Shown one piece after another: positions 1 through 11,103 of a stretch of DNA of 64,000 bases. The translations under genes and the position numbers were made by a program. Position 1 is the stretch's first letter. Each line of letters begins with the position of its first letter. The notes below the pieces were generated by a model. That model worked only from the letters and a program-made list of their open reading frames with translations. It did not search any database and was not told where the DNA came from. The stretch comes from Zanthoxylum bungeanum. Lineage: Eukaryota > Streptophyta > Magnoliopsida > Sapindales > Rutaceae. The DNA is taken from positions 144,350 through 208,349 of the forward strand of contig SKCR01023424.1 of assembly GCA_019454045.1 (NCBI GenBank), in the 5' to 3' direction.

Positions 1-849
1 AACAAAGAAAGAAAGAAGAAGCCACTCATGCATTTGTTGGTATTTCAATAAGAACACGCAATAAATATTTGAAATATCAATAATATTTATTAATTGAATA
101 ATATGACTATACAAATTAATGCAATTGAATAGAGTGCATATTACTGACAATTCATCATCACCTATCACAAATAAAAACCCTCTAGGGTGCACATCTCTAT
201 CTAATCTTCACATCCATATTAAGGAAGAAAAAAACTACCCACCAATTTTAATTAATTTTTTTTAGGAAACCCACCATCCTTGATTAATAAAAAGAATATG
301 CAAGCTGCAAATGCAATCTTGGTAAGTAAGGTGACATGATAACCCATCACTGGCCACTTAAAACCAAGGCATGGAGTGGGAGACAGTTCATGTGGTCTGT
401 CATAAATGGTACATGTTAATATTCAATGATGCCTTTCTAATCAAATATTTTTTCGATTACCCTTTTAATTATCATCACATACATATGATCAACTTTTAAG
501 AAAAAAATATCATTATAGGCAATCTTTGAGTGCATATTGCAAAAAAAACATGGGCTGGCTGTTTATTATTGTTTCGAAAAGAGTGATCAAGGAATAGAGA
601 AGATAAATTATTGAAGAATATATAAGAAAAGAAAAATAAAAAATTCCCAAATATCAATGGCTATGGGAACAAGTCACAAGGCAAAAGTTGGCCAATAATT
701 GACATATATGTAGTTTGAGAAATGAAAAGTAAACTGTACGTATACAGAAAGGAAGCATATATATATATATATCAACCCAAATTTTTTTTTTTCTAAGAAA
801 AAAACAAATGGTAATATAGTTAATTTTGGTTAATCGCTAATTTTTATTT
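1..849. other. AT-rich intergenic DNA
   Basis: No coding exon, RNA gene or complete element is visible. The stretch is AT-rich and contains short homopolymers and a small (AT)n run near 760-770. It lies 0.9-1.7 kb upstream of the HD-Zip II gene, so distal regulatory sites could sit here. The only motif I single out is at 693-701. Confidence 0.6.
693..701. promoter_or_regulatory. HD-Zip-type pseudopalindrome CAATAATTG
   Basis: The 9-bp site CAATAATTG fits the CAAT(N)ATTG target of HD-Zip dimers. The A/T centre is preferred by class I and the C/G centre by class II. It lies about 1 kb upstream of an HD-Zip II gene, a family known to regulate its own members. One such site can occur by chance in AT-rich DNA. 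Confidence 0.25.
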
Positions 850-1009
850 TTTTTTAGAAATCTCACCACAAAATTATTTTTTCTGGACTTATGCGGAGTA
901 GGTAAAATCTCCGAGTGTCTCAGGTTCTTACAAGAAACACATTCTATAGATTTGAACTTAGTACTTCAATGTGAGATCCTGAACCATACACCACCCAATC
1001 ACATCCTTT
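850..1009 (-). mobile_element. tRNA-derived SINE, minus strand, diverged
   Basis: Read on the minus strand this matches the SINE family seen at 49145 and 62072. It has an A-box-like segment near 990-1008, a degenerate B box around 948-959, the shared middle ('cttacaagaaacacatt' on the plus strand) and the shared 3' part ending in an A-tail (plus-strand T-run at 841-855). Target duplications are not clear. No coding function; transcription would be by RNA polymerase III. Confidence 0.6.
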
Positions 1010-1572
1010 AATTACAAAATTTTCGAGAATAAGACCAGAAACAATATTAATTGCTCAACTTGTGTAAAACGGGCCCAATAAATAAATATACCAAAAACAA
1101 AGAACCATGATAAATTATATATACATGATTTTAAAATTTGATTTAAAATTAGATCCTAAAATAGAAATAAATAAATAAATTTTAAGGATATATTATTATT
1201 TTTATAAATTTTATCCTTTATTAAGTGAATATTATTTTAAAATTTTATTTATATTTTGGTACGTTAACGGGTGGCCAGGAGCTAACGAATCATGCTCTGA
1301 TGTGTTTCCCACTCCCATATGAACAGTAGCGTTGTAGCAAGAGAGAGGGAGAGATTGCTTTTTTCTATTTTTCTAATTTTCTTTTTTGTGATAATGAGGA
1401 TAATAGTAGTGGGGTTCAAATGGTCAACCTTTGTAAAGAGAGAAAAGGGACTTTCATAAATCATAATAATTTCACACACCCAGATTCGTTTCTCTACTCG
1501 ATTCATTCCTTTGATTTATAATCATAGCCACCCACCTACCTAACTCAAAAAAAAAAAAAAAAAAAAAAAAAA
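1010..1572. other. Upstream region of the HD-Zip II gene
   Basis: AT-rich non-coding DNA ending in a 23-base A-run just before 1572. No TE ends or exons were recognised. It probably includes the proximal promoter of the gene starting at 1708. Confidence 0.5.
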
Positions 1573-1707
1573 GTCTTACTCATTCTCTCTTCTTAATAAA
1601 GAGAGCCATTTGCTCCCCCATTTCTCTCAAACTAAACTCTCCCCATTTTCCCCTCTCTCCATTTTTTTTTCCTATTCAAAAAGTCCAAGTACTCTAAAGA
1701 CTCTTAA
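1573..1707 (+). promoter_or_regulatory. CT-rich 5' leader / core promoter of HD-Zip II gene
   Basis: The 135 bases before the ATG are strongly pyrimidine-rich on the plus strand (repeated CTCTC and CCCC tracts), as in many plant 5' leaders. A weak TATA-like TTAATAAAG lies near 1592. The ATG context (CTTAAATGGG) is acceptable for plants. The transcription start is inferred, not seen. Confidence 0.4.
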
Positions 1708-2794
1708 ATGGGTTTTGATGATGGGTGTAACACAGGTCTTGTGCTAGGGTTAGGTTTCAGTACTGCAACAGCTACAAACCAGAAGCAGATGCCTAAGAGA
1801 TCTTCCTTTTTGGAGGCTACAAGTTTTGAACCATCTCTAACTTTAGCCCTTTCTGGTGATATTTACCCTCCATCTGCCGCTACCAAAAACATCACTAGTA
1901 TTGATGTGAACAAAAGTTGTGAGGAATCTGGCGCTGCTGATGAACATCAACAAATAATAATACATCGTCAGGCTTCTCCTCACAGTGCTGTTTCTTCTTT
2001 CTCTGGCTGTAGAGTCAAAAGGGAAAGAGACCTTAGCAGTGAAGAGATTGACGTTGAAAGGGTTATTTCTTCAAGAGCTAGTGATGAAGATGAAGATGGT
2101 GTTAATGCAAGAAAGAAACTTAGGCTCACCAAAGAACAATCTGCTCTTTTGGAGGAAAGCTTCAAACAACATAGCACTCTCAATCCTGTAATTACCCCCC
2201 ATCTCTCTCTCTCTCTTAATTATGATTACTATTTTTTTGATTAGCGGTTAAAATAAATATTAATTAATCTTTTTTATTGTGATTTTTTTTTTAACAGAAG
2301 CAAAAGCAAGCTTTGGCCAGGCAGTTAAACCTACGGCCAAGACAAGTTGAAGTGTGGTTCCAGAACAGAAGAGCCAGGTAAACTTTATTTGTGGGATCCC
2401 ACAAGATGAAAAAGGAGAAAAATTATTCATGTCAAATTCAAAAGCACTTGTACTTGTTTGTAATAACCATATATGATTATATGTACATGTATTTGATTTT
2501 AAATTATTATGATTATTTGACAGGACGAAGCTTAAGCAAACGGAAGTGGACTGTGAATTCTTGAAGAAGTGCTGTGAAACGCTAACTGATGAAAACAGAA
2601 GGCTGCACAAGGAGCTACAAGAACTCAAAGCCCTAAAGCTTGCTCAGCCTCTTTACATGCATATGCCGGCGGCTACGCTTACGATGTGCCCTTCTTGTGA
2701 AAGGATCGGCGATGGAAACTCCAAGGGCCCGTTTCCGATGGCTCCTAAGCCTCACTGCTTTAGCCCCTTCACCAATCCTTCAGCAGCTTGTTAA
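1708..2794 (+). CDS. HAT22-like: HD-Zip class II homeodomain-leucine zipper transcription factor (HAT22/HAT9-like)
   Basis: Three exons join cleanly: 1708-2187, 2298-2377 and 2524-2794. All introns are GT-AG and the product is 276 aa. The N-terminus ([16 protein letters not shown]) is the HD-ZIP_N signature of the HAT22/HAT9 subgroup, and LTLAL (about residues 45-49) is an LxLxL/EAR-type repression motif. The homeodomain spans about residues 134-188, with WFQNRRA in helix 3. A leucine zipper follows (about 190-231), then the class II redox motif CPSCE (242-246) and the C-terminus PFTNPSAAC. The second intron splits the homeodomain codon for Arg before TKLK, as in relatives. Family members are nuclear, bind CAAT(C/G)ATTG as dimers, usually repress, and act in auxin, ABA, cytokinin or shade responses. 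No frameshift or missing key residue is seen, so it looks functional. The exact Arabidopsis orthologue (HAT22 or HAT9) is not resolved. Confidence 0.96.
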
Positions 2795-3616
2795 TTAAGT
2801 TGTTTTAATAGGATTAGGAAAATTAATTAAATTAAAATATAATAATATACTTATATGGAACCCCCCCAACAACCCCTCTATTTTTTTTGGTTAAGGGCAT
2901 GTAGTGAAATATAATAGTGTAATTAATTAATTAAATTGTAGAAAATAGTACTAGCTAGTTGCTCGAAATTATATAGTTTTTTTTTTTTAAGTTAATTGCT
3001 TCTTAATCTTCTTATATAATCTTTTTTTTTACATGTTTGTAAATTGTAAAAGAAATCAATTAAGTTATATCTATAAAGGAATATTATCTGTTATTTATTG
3101 TCCATTCTTTTGTGCCTTTCTCGTATTTTTTTTTCTACTTTTTTTTATTTTTCTCAGCTTTATCCACTCAAATTTTGTTGTTTATTTTGCATATTGGATG
3201 GTTGGGTTTGTATGGACAGGGAAAATAGCAGGCACATGGGTTGTTTAAGATAAGGTTGTGTTGGTTTCTTTGATCTTTTAATTTTCGGACAACCTTAGTT
3301 CTCTTGCATGACATTTGGATGATATTGGTATTAGCTTTGTCGCATAAAGCATGTGACCCCCTTAAATAAGTGACATATATGGTGGCCATAATAATTGACT
3401 TTCAAAATCGAAGTTAAATCTACAAATTTCGTTCGTTCAATTCTATCTCTGGATTTGGCCCAAATTGCCTCATGAATTGTTTAAAATAAATATATTTGTT
3501 ATTCAATCCATCTATCTATTCTAAATTCTAATCAAAGATTAAAGCTTTGAACAGAGTCTGTGCAGGTTGTTAGGTAGGTCTTCAAGTTAAAATAAAATCT
3601 CAATTTTAACAAAAAT
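2795..3616. other. 3' UTR and downstream intergenic DNA
   Basis: AT-rich DNA after the HD-Zip II stop codon. The first 200-300 bases probably include the 3' UTR; several AATAAA-like runs exist but no site stands out. No further gene or element end was recognised up to the Helitron at 3617. Confidence 0.5.
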
Positions 3617-3931
3617 TCATTATATATATATATAATAAAGGAGAATGGTGTTGGAGGAAAGAGAGTGTATCCAACGGCTCTCTTTATGTGGCTTAATTGA
3701 TGGCCCATATCATTTCATTGGTAATTGGAGGGAAGAGAGTTAATTGATTGATGGAAATTGTCCAAATTTTCAAATTTAAAAATAGAAAGTTAAAATAAAA
3801 TCATTTAATTAAAAAATAAAATCATTTAATTCTGTAACACCGTGCCGTAGGTACGGATAAATACTTAATACCGTGTCGTAGGCACGGGCCAAATACTGTG
3901 ACACCGTGCCGTAGGCACAGGCAAAAACTAG
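3617..3931 (+). mobile_element. Short non-autonomous Helitron
   Basis: The left end (TC followed by an AT-run and ATAAAGGAGAATGG) resembles plant Helitron 5' termini. The right end has the diagnostic hairpin (CCGTGCC-GTA-GGCACAG, 3904-3920) followed after a few bases by CTAG at 3928-3931 with a T next to it, the CTRR|T terminus. About 315 bp, with no Rep/helicase coding, so it would need an autonomous partner. The left end is less certain than the right because the preceding base is T rather than the canonical A. The terminal hairpin is present three times (see next entry). Confidence 0.55.
3837..3922 (+). repeat. Three tandem copies of the Helitron terminal hairpin
   Basis: The GC-rich near-palindrome (consensus CCGTGCCGTAGGCACGG) occurs three times, starting about 3840, 3871 and 3904. 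The copies are separated by about 13-16 AT-rich bases and carry one or two mismatches each. Only the last is followed by CTAG. The hairpin is the Helitron termination signal, so extra copies may reflect repeated 3'-end capture. Confidence 0.7.
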
Positions 3932-5576
3932 TATATATATATTATCGGAAATATATTTTAAAATTTTGTATAGATTTTGGCCATCCTTAGCAAGCAACTT
4001 ATTATCTTATAAAATAAAAAGTAAAAAATCATTTTTTTAAGTTAAAGAATAATTAATAATGGGTTTGGTGATAAATCAGTTGGAGGTTTCATTGAGGGAG
4101 AAAAAAGGCGTGGGGAAAGGAGGTTACCTCACGTGTATTGCCTTTTAATTCAGTTTTTTTAATGAAAAGAGAGATTAGAAAGAGTCAATAGATGGAGAAA
4201 AGGAAAGTGAATGCGTGGCAAGAAGCGTGTAGTCGAAGAAAAGAATGGTAGTAGTAATGGTAATGGAATGCCTTATTATCCAAAACAAACAATTTTTTTT
4301 TTTTTGGTTTGAAAAAAAAAAAAAAAAAAAAAGTTTTCCTGAAGGGTTAAGATCACGTGACATGGTCTGTCTTTTAAGGGAACTGGTGGTGGTGGGCCAT
4401 AACCACGTGATGGCCCAATGGTGTTCGGTTCTCTTTCACTTTCTCATCAAAATCTCATCATCATGTGTATTTTTTTTCCATGAGGGTCATAGAGAGAAAA
4501 GAAGACTGATGAACCTTCTGATTGGAAAATTCCAAAAACATATCAGAAAGCTAAGCTGTAGATAGATACTCTCTACTTTAAAATAATGGAACGTTGGATG
4601 CTTATTGATCAACTCTATTGGACGGTCCAGATTGCATGGGATTTTTGAAAAAATATATATATATATATATCATCATGATGAACGATGAATATGAGCAGGT
4701 GATTCTGTTGTTAGTCTACGCATCATAACTTGATGCCCCGAAATTATGGTGTGGACCAATAAATGATGAAAAGACTTTCCTGGAAAAAGGGGAACTTTCC
4801 GGGAAAATACTCAACCTGAATAATATTTTTTCATCATTGCTTCCATCATCATGTTCACCATCAACATCATTATTGTCTTGTATGAAATCTTCAGCTTCCT
4901 TTTTCAACATTTAATTTAAATTTATAATTATTCGAATTTTTTTTAGTGGGTGTCAAAGAGGCGACTTTTGAATGAAGGAAAGTGGGAGAATTTAGAATAG
5001 AAAATTATCTATAATTTAATTTGAAGTATGGAAATAGCCACACACACAAACAAAAAAAAAAACAAAAAAAAAAAAGAGAGAGACTTTCAATCTTAATCTG
5101 CTCTTTTGATGATTATAGATTTGGTTTACGTGTGAACCCACGTAATTATGTTTTTTAAAAAAATACCCAAAGACATGTGTCTTCTGTTGGCTAGATTGTC
5201 GGCCTGTTCTGTTTTGTTTTATACTAAATAGATTGGATTGTGCTATTATGCATTAGATTGCGCATTAATTGTTTATTATTATTGTCTTCATCATTGCAGT
5301 ATTGATGATTTTGAAAGAACCCAAACTTGTTCCTACTTCAATTTTAATGCCAAAAATATACTATTGTAAGCGTAAATGAAGCACATAAATTAACATCGTG
5401 TTTAAAAATAATAATGATATTCATATTTATAAAAATCTCGAATAGTTCCAGTGAATGTGTTGAGATTTTTTTAGGATTTTCTTTGAATATTTTTAACATT
5501 TTGTATTTAAAAATATATTACTTACAAATTCTACGATTCATTTTTTTTTTTTTGTGTGGTATAATGGAATATCATT
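3932..5576. other. Intergenic DNA with several G-box (CACGTG) sites
   Basis: No gene is recognised. CACGTG hexamers occur near 4131, 4355 and 4404, and a perfect TTACGTG...CACGTAA inverted pair lies near 5127-5143. ACGTG cores bind bZIP and bHLH factors. Long T and A runs form a weak foldback around 4290-4332. Open frames here are short and dominated by homopolymers. Confidence 0.4.
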
Positions 5577-5999
5577 TAGGGGTGGGCATCGGATCGGATA
5601 GGATCCGATCCGATTAGCAAATCCGATCGAATCCTTTGGTCCGGTTCGACGGATTTCGGATCATCCGATCCGATCCGATCGATTTTTTTTTTAAATATGC
5701 AAAACGACGTCGTTACATATTAAATAAAAAAAAAATCGATCGGATCGGATTTTAATCCGATCCGATCCGATTCGATCGATTTTTTTGACTCAAACCCACC
5801 GAATTCGGATCGGATCGGACCAATCCGATCCGAAATATGATGATTTCAGATCAAATTGGTCCGATTCGATCCGATTCGAATTCGGATCGGGTCGAGTTCG
5901 ATAACATGATTCGATCCGATCGAATCAAACAACGTGGGCATTTCGGATCGGATCAGATTCGGATTCGGTCCGATCCGAATCCGATAATGCCCACCCCTA
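5577..5999. mobile_element. hAT-type MITE made of GGATC words
   Basis: Inverted ends TAGGGGTGGGCATCGG... and ...ATGCCCACCCCTA bound a 423-bp element. The flanking AATATCA repeats on both sides (5568-5574 and 6000-6006) support an insertion. The interior is almost entirely CGGATC/GATCCG words in both orientations, so the element can fold back many ways. There is no transposase. TIR type and TSD size fit hAT. Confidence 0.75.
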
Positions 6000-6006
6000 A
6001 ATATCA

Positions 6007-6899
6007 AGCTGAATAAAGTGTTTTTACACCAACAAATGTATTGTCTTGTTTAAAGTACCTGCATGTTAAGTCCTTGCAAATCCGATGTTTCCAATTTTTT
6101 ACACAGGGAATTTCAACTAATTTAGGGTTCCCATGTAAAATCCAACATCGCTTTAGATTGAGTATTGAGATGTGTTTTTAAGTAGTTGGTCGCCCTTAAT
6201 TAGCATGAAGTCTTTTGAATGAGATATATCTCATATTAGAAAAAATATATATTGAGGAAACCAGATTTAATGACGGAGGTCTAATGTGAAATCAAGTCAT
6301 TTTATCGCTACATGTCATGTGACACTTTTATTGACAGATTTTTGTTTTAATATGTTTTTTTTATATCCTACTAAAATTTATGATCTATCCATCATTATTC
6401 TCGATGGACATTGTTGGTCCTCTCAATTTTACTAATTTTATTTTATAACCCACTTAAGTTCATGGATTATGTGATATGACATTAATCGAACCAAAATCTT
6501 AATTAATTCTAACAACGGTCTCAATATATATTTTGATATATTCATATTAATATAATTTTCGACATATATAAATGAATAAAAGGTATCCTAGTCTCCAAAA
6601 ACGGATAGACTCACTTTAAATGTTTGAGTGATTTATAAAAATAAACGAATACAAAATAAACAAAAGCTAGCAAAAACAGAATGCGTGAAAACGCTTTATT
6701 TTATCCAAAATTAGTTCTTACTGAATTACTTCTATAAATCGCACATATTGATCGGCGCCAATTATGGATTATTTGTTCGCAACTTAAGCCTAGACCAATT
6801 ACATGAAGCCATGTATGTTCTCAATAATGGAATAATAATTGTATTTAGTTGAACACATACAGATTAATTAAACAAAAACATTGATTCACATAGGTAGTC
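6007..6899. other. Intergenic DNA, nothing recognised
   Basis: AT-rich sequence without exons, RNA genes or clear element ends. Confidence 0.5.
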
Positions 6900-6907
6900 A
6901 TGTGGAG

Positions 6908-7541
6908 TAGGGTGGGCATCGGATCGGATCGGATTTGGCTATCGAACCCAATCGAATCATGTTTGGTTCATTTGTCGAATTTTGGATCGGATCGGATAAA
7001 TTTGATAATCATCGGATCGAATCGGATTTTATCCGATTTGATAACAAATCTGAATCCGATAAGGAATCCGATTTGATAACGAATTCGAAATCCGATAGAG
7101 GATCCGATTTGATAATAAATCTGATAGTAGATTCGATTTGATAACGGATCCGATTCGAAAAATTTATCTGAAAATTTGTAAATCCATAACAATTTTATCG
7201 AATCGGATCGGATAACTTAAAATTCAAATCAATTTTATCAAATCGGATCGTTATCGAATCAGATTCGTTATCAAATCGAATCCACTATCGGATTCATTAT
7301 CAAATCGGATTCTCTATCGGATTCGAATTTCCGTTATCAAATCGGATTTATCCGATTCGTTAAGTATTCGAATCATATCAAACAAATCTGATCCGATTCG
7401 ATAGTTATCGGATCGGATCGAATCGAGTTTGATAAGGCTATCAAACCTTATCGGATCAAACAAACTAATACTAATCGGATCAGATCAGATTCAGATTCGG
7501 TCCGATCCGATCCGATCTGAATCCGATAATACCCGCCCCTA
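6908..7541. mobile_element. hAT-type MITE with perfect 8-bp TSD (GGATC-word family)
   Basis: The 634-bp element is bounded by TAGGGTGGGCATCGGATC and ...GATAATACCCGCCCCTA. A perfect 8-bp target duplication ATGTGGAG lies at 6900-6907 and 7542-7549. The interior is a dense, mixed-orientation array of CGGATC, GATTCG and GATAACGAATC-like words. It is the longer relative of the element at 5577. The eight-base TSD places it in the hAT superfamily as a non-autonomous copy. Open frames inside are by-products of the repeat. Confidence 0.85.
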
Positions 7542-7549
7542 ATGTGGAG

Positions 7550-8892
7550 AGTCGATATAGATGGTAACTTATGGCTATTAATTTTAACCAAAAAATAGGA
7601 ACCCTGAATAAAAATAAAAAAAAAAAAAAAAAAAAAATCAACTTTTGTGTGTAATATGATTTATATATATATTTTAATCATTTTCCATTTTCAAAATCCG
7701 CTGATAGTCCTATAAAATTTAAGATAACTCATGCTGATTCACCTAATCAATTAAATTGCTAATTACGCTAGTGGATTGGGTATCAACTCGTATAGTTGTC
7801 TACAATAATTAAAAACAAAAAAACTGTTTATTAGGTGCGATTATTTAATTTAATTTAGTCAATAAACTAGACTTGGAGCATTTTTAATGGGGAAGCTAGC
7901 ATAAGAAGTACACAAAGTATATAATAATTGAGGCAAGCATAGTCGATTTCTATTTATGTACAATACTTTAGCACAAAATGTCAAGGGCAATTTTCGCAAA
8001 TGTCCTACTGATATCAATATGGATTGAATAATTAAAGCAAAAGATATGCACAACATGTGATTTTGTAACCTTTCTTTGGGACATATAATTTGTTATTGAT
8101 AGACCTAGTCTAATCATATAAATTTTATATACATATAAAATATTTGGCAAATATGATTAGACTATAAAATTCGATATTTTTTTTTTCTTATTGTCGGTCT
8201 CAAATCCGAACAAATGAAAAATATTATGTTAGAATTCAGTAATTGATATCGATTTTTTATCACGTTAATCTTTTCTTATGAAAAATAAATTGAGGTGTCA
8301 ACTTTGAGTGAAATATTTTTGAATTTAGATATAGTGTTAAGTTGAGTTTCGCTGAATTTTAAATAAGTTAGGTTGAAATGAAATTTGGTTTACAATTATC
8401 ATTATTATAATTTTATAAAAAAATTTTAAAAATTATATATTTTTTAAAAAATTAAATAATAAAAAGGCACCTCATGACCATAATAGGCATTTAAAATCAA
8501 ATAATCGACTTGTGGGCCTCGTGAATTTGCAATAAATAAACGGACACCTAGTGATCACATGGATGCCCGGAGAAATCTCAAAAATATTGAATGCAATGAC
8601 AATATGTTGCTGATTATGAAGTAGAAAAATAGCCACCCAAACCAAAATTGGTCCATTTTGGATGGCAAAATAGTTACAATGCCTGCCTTGACTGCAACCG
8701 ACACAATTCTCAAATAAATAATATCTTCAACAAGTTTCTTAAAAAATGGCCACACTTGTTGAATGATATGATTACCCATAAACTAAGAACAATGATGAAG
8801 TTTCTTGATGTTTGTCAACCTTCTTAGACTGTGACTTATTATTATTATTATTATTATTGAAGGGTTAAACATAGACATTTTAAAATCAGATA
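7550..8892. other. Intergenic DNA, nothing recognised
   Basis: AT-rich sequence with an A-run (7616-7636) and a short (ATT)n microsatellite near 8837-8857. No exon, RNA gene or element terminus was identified. Confidence 0.5.
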
Positions 8893-9069
8893 CTCCACTG
8901 GACGTGAGTTGGTGGTGTATAATTCAGGATCTCATCTTGAGATAATGGGTTCGAATCCAAGGAATACATTTACTGTAAGAGTTTGTGACAGTCGAGAGTT
9001 TTACATGCTCCGCTAAAGCCCGGAAAAAGTGATTTGACAGTTAAATTTCCAACGAGTTAAAAAAAAAAA
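8893..9069 (+). mobile_element. tRNA-derived SINE, plus strand
   Basis: The A-box-like TGAGTTGGTGG (8905-8915) and a perfect polymerase III B box GGTTCGAATCC (8948-8958) are correctly spaced. They are followed by the family middle region (about 8960-9050) and an A-tail ending at 9069. It matches the copies at 49145 and 62072. Target duplications are unclear, so the 5' limit is approximate. Confidence 0.75.
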
Positions 9070-10183
9070 CTAGAAAATTCAAAGCCCAAGACAGTCAGAC
9101 CAATAGATAAATGAGGGGAACTTAAAAAATTTCTACATAAATTTTTATTAGTAATATTTTCAACATGTTAGAAAAATATCTTTTTTTAAATTTTGAATAT
9201 ATATTTTTATTATATAATTTTCAGACCAAAATATAAATAAAAACACTTAAAATATGATTGAATTTTATAAAATTTGATTCATTTACCAACCCTAAGCCAT
9301 AACCCACACAATTTGGGTTAGCTTGGATTGGAAAAATTATTCAAATCCAATCCGTTTATTTTTCCCAACCTAACCTGCATTTTATTAAAGTTAATAATTT
9401 ATTTTAACACAAAGTTATTATGTATAGAAATTTAATCAACTCCTAGATTCAGTAGCTAGACTTGTTTCAGTGTTAAAAAGTGGTATTTTCAGCTTTAATT
9501 TTATGTTTACAATTATTTATTGGATTATTTAGTTACCCAAGGATTTTTAATTAATGAAAGTGTTCCATTTAGGTTTCCTAGTAAAATTATAATTGGGCGA
9601 GATGTTTTTTATGTAGACAAAATCATCATCAAAACCAGATATTATTCTTTTTTTTTTTCTTTTTTTTTTTCTTTTTTTTTGGCTTTGTTTAGTGTTATAA
9701 TTGGAAAAGTGCGATGAACAAACGGTGTTATGAAATTTTGATTTATATTAAAAATATAATTATGGTGCGCTTTTTTAATATTTTTATATGGGAAAAAGTT
9801 AAATTTGTAATTTTGCAAAACTCATTTTTTAAAGATATCACAATTAGAAATCACAATTTCTCATAATTAACCAAATACTTAAAAACTGTATTTTGACCCA
9901 GATAAAATTTTGCCGTCTCATCATAGATTAAACTATAATATTAAACAGACATTTTATTTACCACTAATATGATATTTTAATGGTAATTTTGTCTTCCATT
10001 TTTATCCTGATTCAGTTTCATTAGTATTTTGTATTTTATTTTTGAATAAAAAAAAAACAAACAAACAAGCAAACAAAATCGATAATTGGCCTTTGAAACA
10101 AGCCCAAATATATGCATATATTAGATTAGGAATTTAAAAGAGTGAGATTATGCTTAGTTTTTTCTTACCCTGCCAACCTCTAA
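9070..10183. other. Intergenic DNA with weak repeat relics
   Basis: No genes are seen. Around 9240-9390 there are GGGTTAG/CCAACCTAACC-like words that could be a worn MITE, but ends cannot be set. A T/C-rich run occupies 9647-9680. Confidence 0.4.
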
Positions 10184-10645
10184 ACTTTAATTTATGTTTG
10201 GATGAATGGGAGATGATGAAATGAAGTGAAACATAATTTAAAATATTTAATATTAATTGTTTGGATTGATGTAAAGGGATGGAAGAAAGTGTAATAAAAA
10301 GAGATATTAAACCATTGAAAATGAATCGTCTAAATCGGGAGGTTGATAATAGAACGTAATTTAAAAAAATAATATTATATGTAAAGATAAATTTGTCTGT
10401 TGAAAAAATAACATTAAAATATTTATCTTTTTTACTTTTAGCATCTAAAATGACACAATTATTTTTAAAACCTATTTAGTTATATTTCATTCTATTATAA
10501 TTTATTTACCAAACATTATTTTAAAACATTACATTATAAACCTCTCATTTTTTCCCTAAACAATAATATAATATGTTACTCTATATTTCATTGGATCATA
10601 TTTTATTATAAAATATTAATTTCATCGATCCAAACATAACTTTAA
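10184..10645. mobile_element. Probable MITE with ATGTTTGGAT inverted ends
   Basis: The left end reads ACTTTAATTTATGTTTGGAT with GATGAAAT further in. The right end, reverse-complemented, gives the same TTTAAAGTTATGTTTGGAT and GATGAAAT blocks. About 460 bp, AT-rich, non-coding. Superfamily and target duplication are not resolved. Confidence 0.45.
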
Positions 10646-10998
10646 AAAGGAAAAAAAAAAACAATATCTTAATGAATCGTGTAATGCAAGTGATAACAAA
10701 AAGGACCCCGATCAAAAATTATATTGAAACTCAATTTGTCTTGAGACAGAAGTTTATGAGTTCGTTTGATTTATAAACAAAACAAAACCAAGATGCATGC
10801 TCGTGGTTCAGCCTTGTCCATAAAGACAGAGTAATCCCCGTGGCCTAGAGATTGGTGATGCCATTGGAGGCTAATGACAAAGTATCATTTGATTATTATT
10901 ATATATCATAATTATATAATAATATGTGCCCACTTTCTAGCCATTTACGATTATTAAGTTGCTAATACCCAAATTATACTCCGTCCAATAAACTTGCA
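10646..10998. other. Upstream region of the CLE gene
   Basis: Non-coding AT-rich sequence leading to the TATA box at 10999. It is the likely original promoter of the CLE gene whose ORF now lies 5.8 kb downstream. Confidence 0.4.
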
Positions 10999-11005
10999 TA
11001 TAAAA
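10999..11005 (+). promoter_or_regulatory. Probable TATA box of the interrupted CLE gene
   Basis: TATAAAAATA lies in an otherwise open non-coding region about 105 bp before the Copia insertion point. With the Copia removed, this TATA would lie about 300 bp before the CLE ATG, a reasonable distance for a gene with a 5' leader or leader intron. The assignment is by position and motif only. Confidence 0.45.
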
Positions 11006-11103
11006 ATAGCAGACGCCAAGAAGGAAGATTCTTGTCTCTGTACTTCAGCAAAAGATTTTTCTTCTGTATCTATTTCAACTCTTAATCTTCTTTCTTTAGT
11101 AAT

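Noticed and set aside
48..300. Gene start or RNA at the left window edge
   Set aside because: Only AT-rich sequence; nothing to support a feature.
4245..4565. 106-codon frame
   Set aside because: Depends on long T and A homopolymers (Phe/Lys runs); no domain.
6935..7192. Overlapping Ser/Asp/Arg-rich frames on both strands
   Set aside because: They come from the GGATC/GATTCG words of a MITE and have no independent support.
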